This document shows, piece after piece, positions 6,386 through 7,311 of a DNA stretch of 7,311 bases (positions within the stretch are counted from its first letter, which is position 1; the number at the start of each line of letters is the position of its first letter). The translations under genes were made by a program, and so were the position numbers. The DNA comes from an uncultured Clostridia bacterium (GTDB lineage: Bacteria > Bacillota > Clostridia > Lachnospirales > Anaerotignaceae). Under the pieces are notes generated by a model. The model had not been told where the DNA came from, did no database searches, and was given only the letters and a program-made list of their open reading frames with translations. The stretch is from assembly GCA_958420075.1 (NCBI GenBank), contig CATZIM010000082.1, forward strand, positions 1 to 7,311, read 5' to 3'.

Positions 6386-6423
6386 ATATGATATAAATGA
6401 AAACAGTACAAGGGGGTAGTATG

Positions 6424-6658
6424 ATGGGCAGTCTTACATTTCAAAGGCAGATTGTTTTAGGTGTTGTACTTATAGTTTCCGGAAACTTACTTGTGTTTGC
6501 TTTTCGTAATGGCATATTTTCTAATATTATGTGGATTTTGTATTATTCTAAACCCGGTTTATCTAGAACAAAGTGACAACAAAAAAGGAAAACAGAGTTC
6601 AAGAATCGCTGGAATTATTTGTATTGCAGTTGGACTGCTCACAAAGTTTATCATATAA
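6424..6658 (+). pseudogene. Small membrane protein with three hydrophobic stretches, frame break near 6541
   Basis: ATG 6424 is preferred over ATG 6421 because GGGGGT at 6412-6417 is then better spaced. The first frame gives QIVLGVVLIVSGNLLVFAF, a membrane helix, and NIMWIL, then becomes polar and stops at TGA 6574-6576. The next frame, from about 6542, continues in matching style: IILNPVYLEQSDNKKGKQ and RIAGIICIAVGLLTKFII, ending at TAA 6656-6658. Together they make a plausible protein of about 78 residues with three hydrophobic segments and a polar loop between the second and third. Loss of two bases or gain of one around TTTTGTATTATT would explain it. I do not recognise the family. It is preceded by a putative ECF-type promoter. 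Confidence 0.6.
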
Positions 6659-6701
6659 ATTATAGTTTATATGCTATTTGTTTATAACGACATATAAACT
6701 A
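6652..6701 (+). repeat. Three alternating copies of CATATAAA / TTTATATG able to form two exclusive hairpins
   Basis: CATATAAA occurs at 6652-6659 and 6691-6698, and its reverse complement TTTATATG lies between them at 6666-6673. The middle copy can pair with the left (8 bp, six-base loop) or, extended to TAGTTTATATG with CATATAAACTA (6663-6673 with 6691-6701), with the right (11 bp, 17-base loop). The left copy overlaps the preceding gene's stop codon. Role unknown: protein-binding repeats, a weak terminator or alternative RNA folds. Confidence 0.5.
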
Positions 6702-6733
6702 GTGGAACTATACTTTCAATAAAGTAAATAGAA

Positions 6734-6895
6734 ATGGATTATAAGGCAAGAATTATAACAAGTGTAGCGGATAAAAAGGTGAAAAAAATAGTCCTTATTT
6801 TTTGTATAAGGGTTCTTCTGATCACACTTATGGGAATATTTGCAGGAAAATCAGGAATATGGACATCATTGGTTCAAACAGGTCAATGTTTTTAG
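6734..6895 (+). CDS. Doubtful 53 aa ORF with one hydrophobic segment
   Basis: This ATG-to-TAG frame encodes a short basic N-terminus (MDYKARIITSVADKKVKK) and one hydrophobic stretch IVLIFCIRVLLITLMGIFAG, ending GQCF. In style it resembles the N-terminal anchor of a larger small membrane protein whose remainder is lost. There is no ribosome site in the bases before the ATG and no shared promoter element, so it may be a remnant or chance. The surrounding 6659-7036 gap otherwise holds the inverted repeats at its left end and the promoter element at its right end, in very AT-rich DNA. Confidence 0.3.
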   Translation: MDYKARIITSVADKKVKKIVLIFCIRVLLITLMGIFAGKSGIWTSLVQTGQCF

Positions 6896-6961
6896 CTGAC
6901 AAATGTGACTTCAAATTTTAATATGTTACTATATAAAATAGATTTGAAAATAAACATATAG

Positions 6962-6990
6962 TGTCTAAAAATACCTTTTTTGTTCGTTAC
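6962..6990 (+). promoter_or_regulatory. Putative ECF-type promoter: TGTCTA - 17 nt - CGTTAC
   Basis: TGTCTA (6962-6967) and CGTTAC (6985-6990) are 17 bases apart, the same geometry as at 6357-6385. The two sites also share an A run after the first block, TTT in the spacer, TT before the second block, and GATA-AA shortly after it. The ATG at 7037 lies 46 bases downstream of the second block. Confidence 0.55.
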
Positions 6991-7036
6991 TTAGGATAAA
7001 ACAAGAAATACATTTTTGTTGTTAGGAGAGGATTAT

Positions 7037-7311
7037 ATGACACACGGCGTTTTTTTTGACCTTTTATTTTGTTCTGCATGTACCATAGGTATCATAATTC
7101 TTTTTATGGTATGTGGTATTATTTTTTTTCTTAGAAGAAACAGAAAATCTGACTTGATCAAAATCATAGCAGGAATTTTAATGGGAATCTGTTTTTTTGT
7201 ATTTCTATTTTTATTATGGTGTGTGATTGGGTTTGGCAGTAATGTACCAGATACAGAGCCAAAACCAAGTGGATATTGCCAATCTTTGGATGGAACAGCA
7301 GAAAGATATAT
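7037..7311 (+). CDS. Membrane protein of unknown function (3' truncated by window)
   Basis: ATG 7037 has AGGAGAGG a few bases upstream and the frame stays open to the window end, giving the first 91 residues. Two membrane helices are evident. The first is at about 10-32 (LLFCSACTIGIIILFMVCGI, FF), followed by a basic cytosolic loop RRNRKSDLIK; the second is at about 42-66 (IIAGILMGICFFVFLFLLWC). After it comes a polar region with SNVPDTEPKPSG and a cysteine, possibly outside the cell. I do not recognise the family. A putative ECF-type promoter lies 46 bases upstream, linking it with the small membrane protein at 6424 and, by inference, with the upstream sigma/anti-sigma pair and an envelope-related role. 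Confidence 0.7.
   Translation, partial: MTHGVFFDLLFCSACTIGIIILFMVCGIIFFLRRNRKSDLIKIIAGILMGICFFVFLFLLWCVIGFGSNVPDTEPKPSGYCQSLDGTAERY

Noticed and set aside
6904..6929. A third ECF-like element (TGTGAC ... TGTTAC)
   Set aside because: The spacing is 14 rather than 17 bases and both blocks deviate, so it does not match the other two.
1..7311. CRISPR array, tRNA, rRNA or insertion sequence
   Set aside because: No regular repeat-spacer pattern, no cloverleaf-like segment, no rRNA-like sequence and no transposase motif or terminal inverted repeats were seen.

Overview
The window looks like chromosomal DNA from a low-GC Gram-positive gut-type bacterium, most likely a Clostridia/Lachnospiraceae relative. 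The clues are strong AGGAGG-type ribosome sites, GTG and TTG starts, overlapping genes, AT-rich intergenic DNA, and a sigma factor paired with a DUF4367-type anti-sigma protein. The assignment is inferred from style and families, not from a marker gene.

Left part (1-3917): a same-strand run of small and medium soluble proteins without signal peptides. It holds the tail of an unrecognised gene, two unrecognised proteins of 121 and 119 aa, a barstar-like ribonuclease inhibitor (992-1291), then three tightly packed genes: an MGLDIYAG-type protein, an unrecognised 291 aa protein translationally linked to it, and a DUF4261 protein overlapping the second by ATGA. This resembles the immunity-gene arrays that accompany polymorphic toxins; barstar is the only member whose family directly supports that reading. 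No toxin gene is visible.

Middle (3918-4416): a decayed gene with a likely 5' frameshift and an in-frame stop, closed by a perfect 11-bp hairpin. It marks the boundary between the immunity-like array and the next module.

Right part (4417-7311): an ECF-like sigma factor overlapping its membrane-anchored anti-sigma gene, followed by a three-helix membrane protein plus a small Xre-type regulator, another small membrane protein, a doubtful 53-codon ORF, and the start of a further membrane protein. Three consecutive small genes here each carry a frame disruption, two of them at homopolymers, which means either real decay or sequence error. Two upstream regions (6357-6385 and 6962-6990) share a matching two-block element, TGTCT(C/A) - 17 nt - CGTTAC, with the geometry of an ECF promoter. 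The simplest hypothesis is that the sigma factor upstream controls the small membrane proteins downstream.
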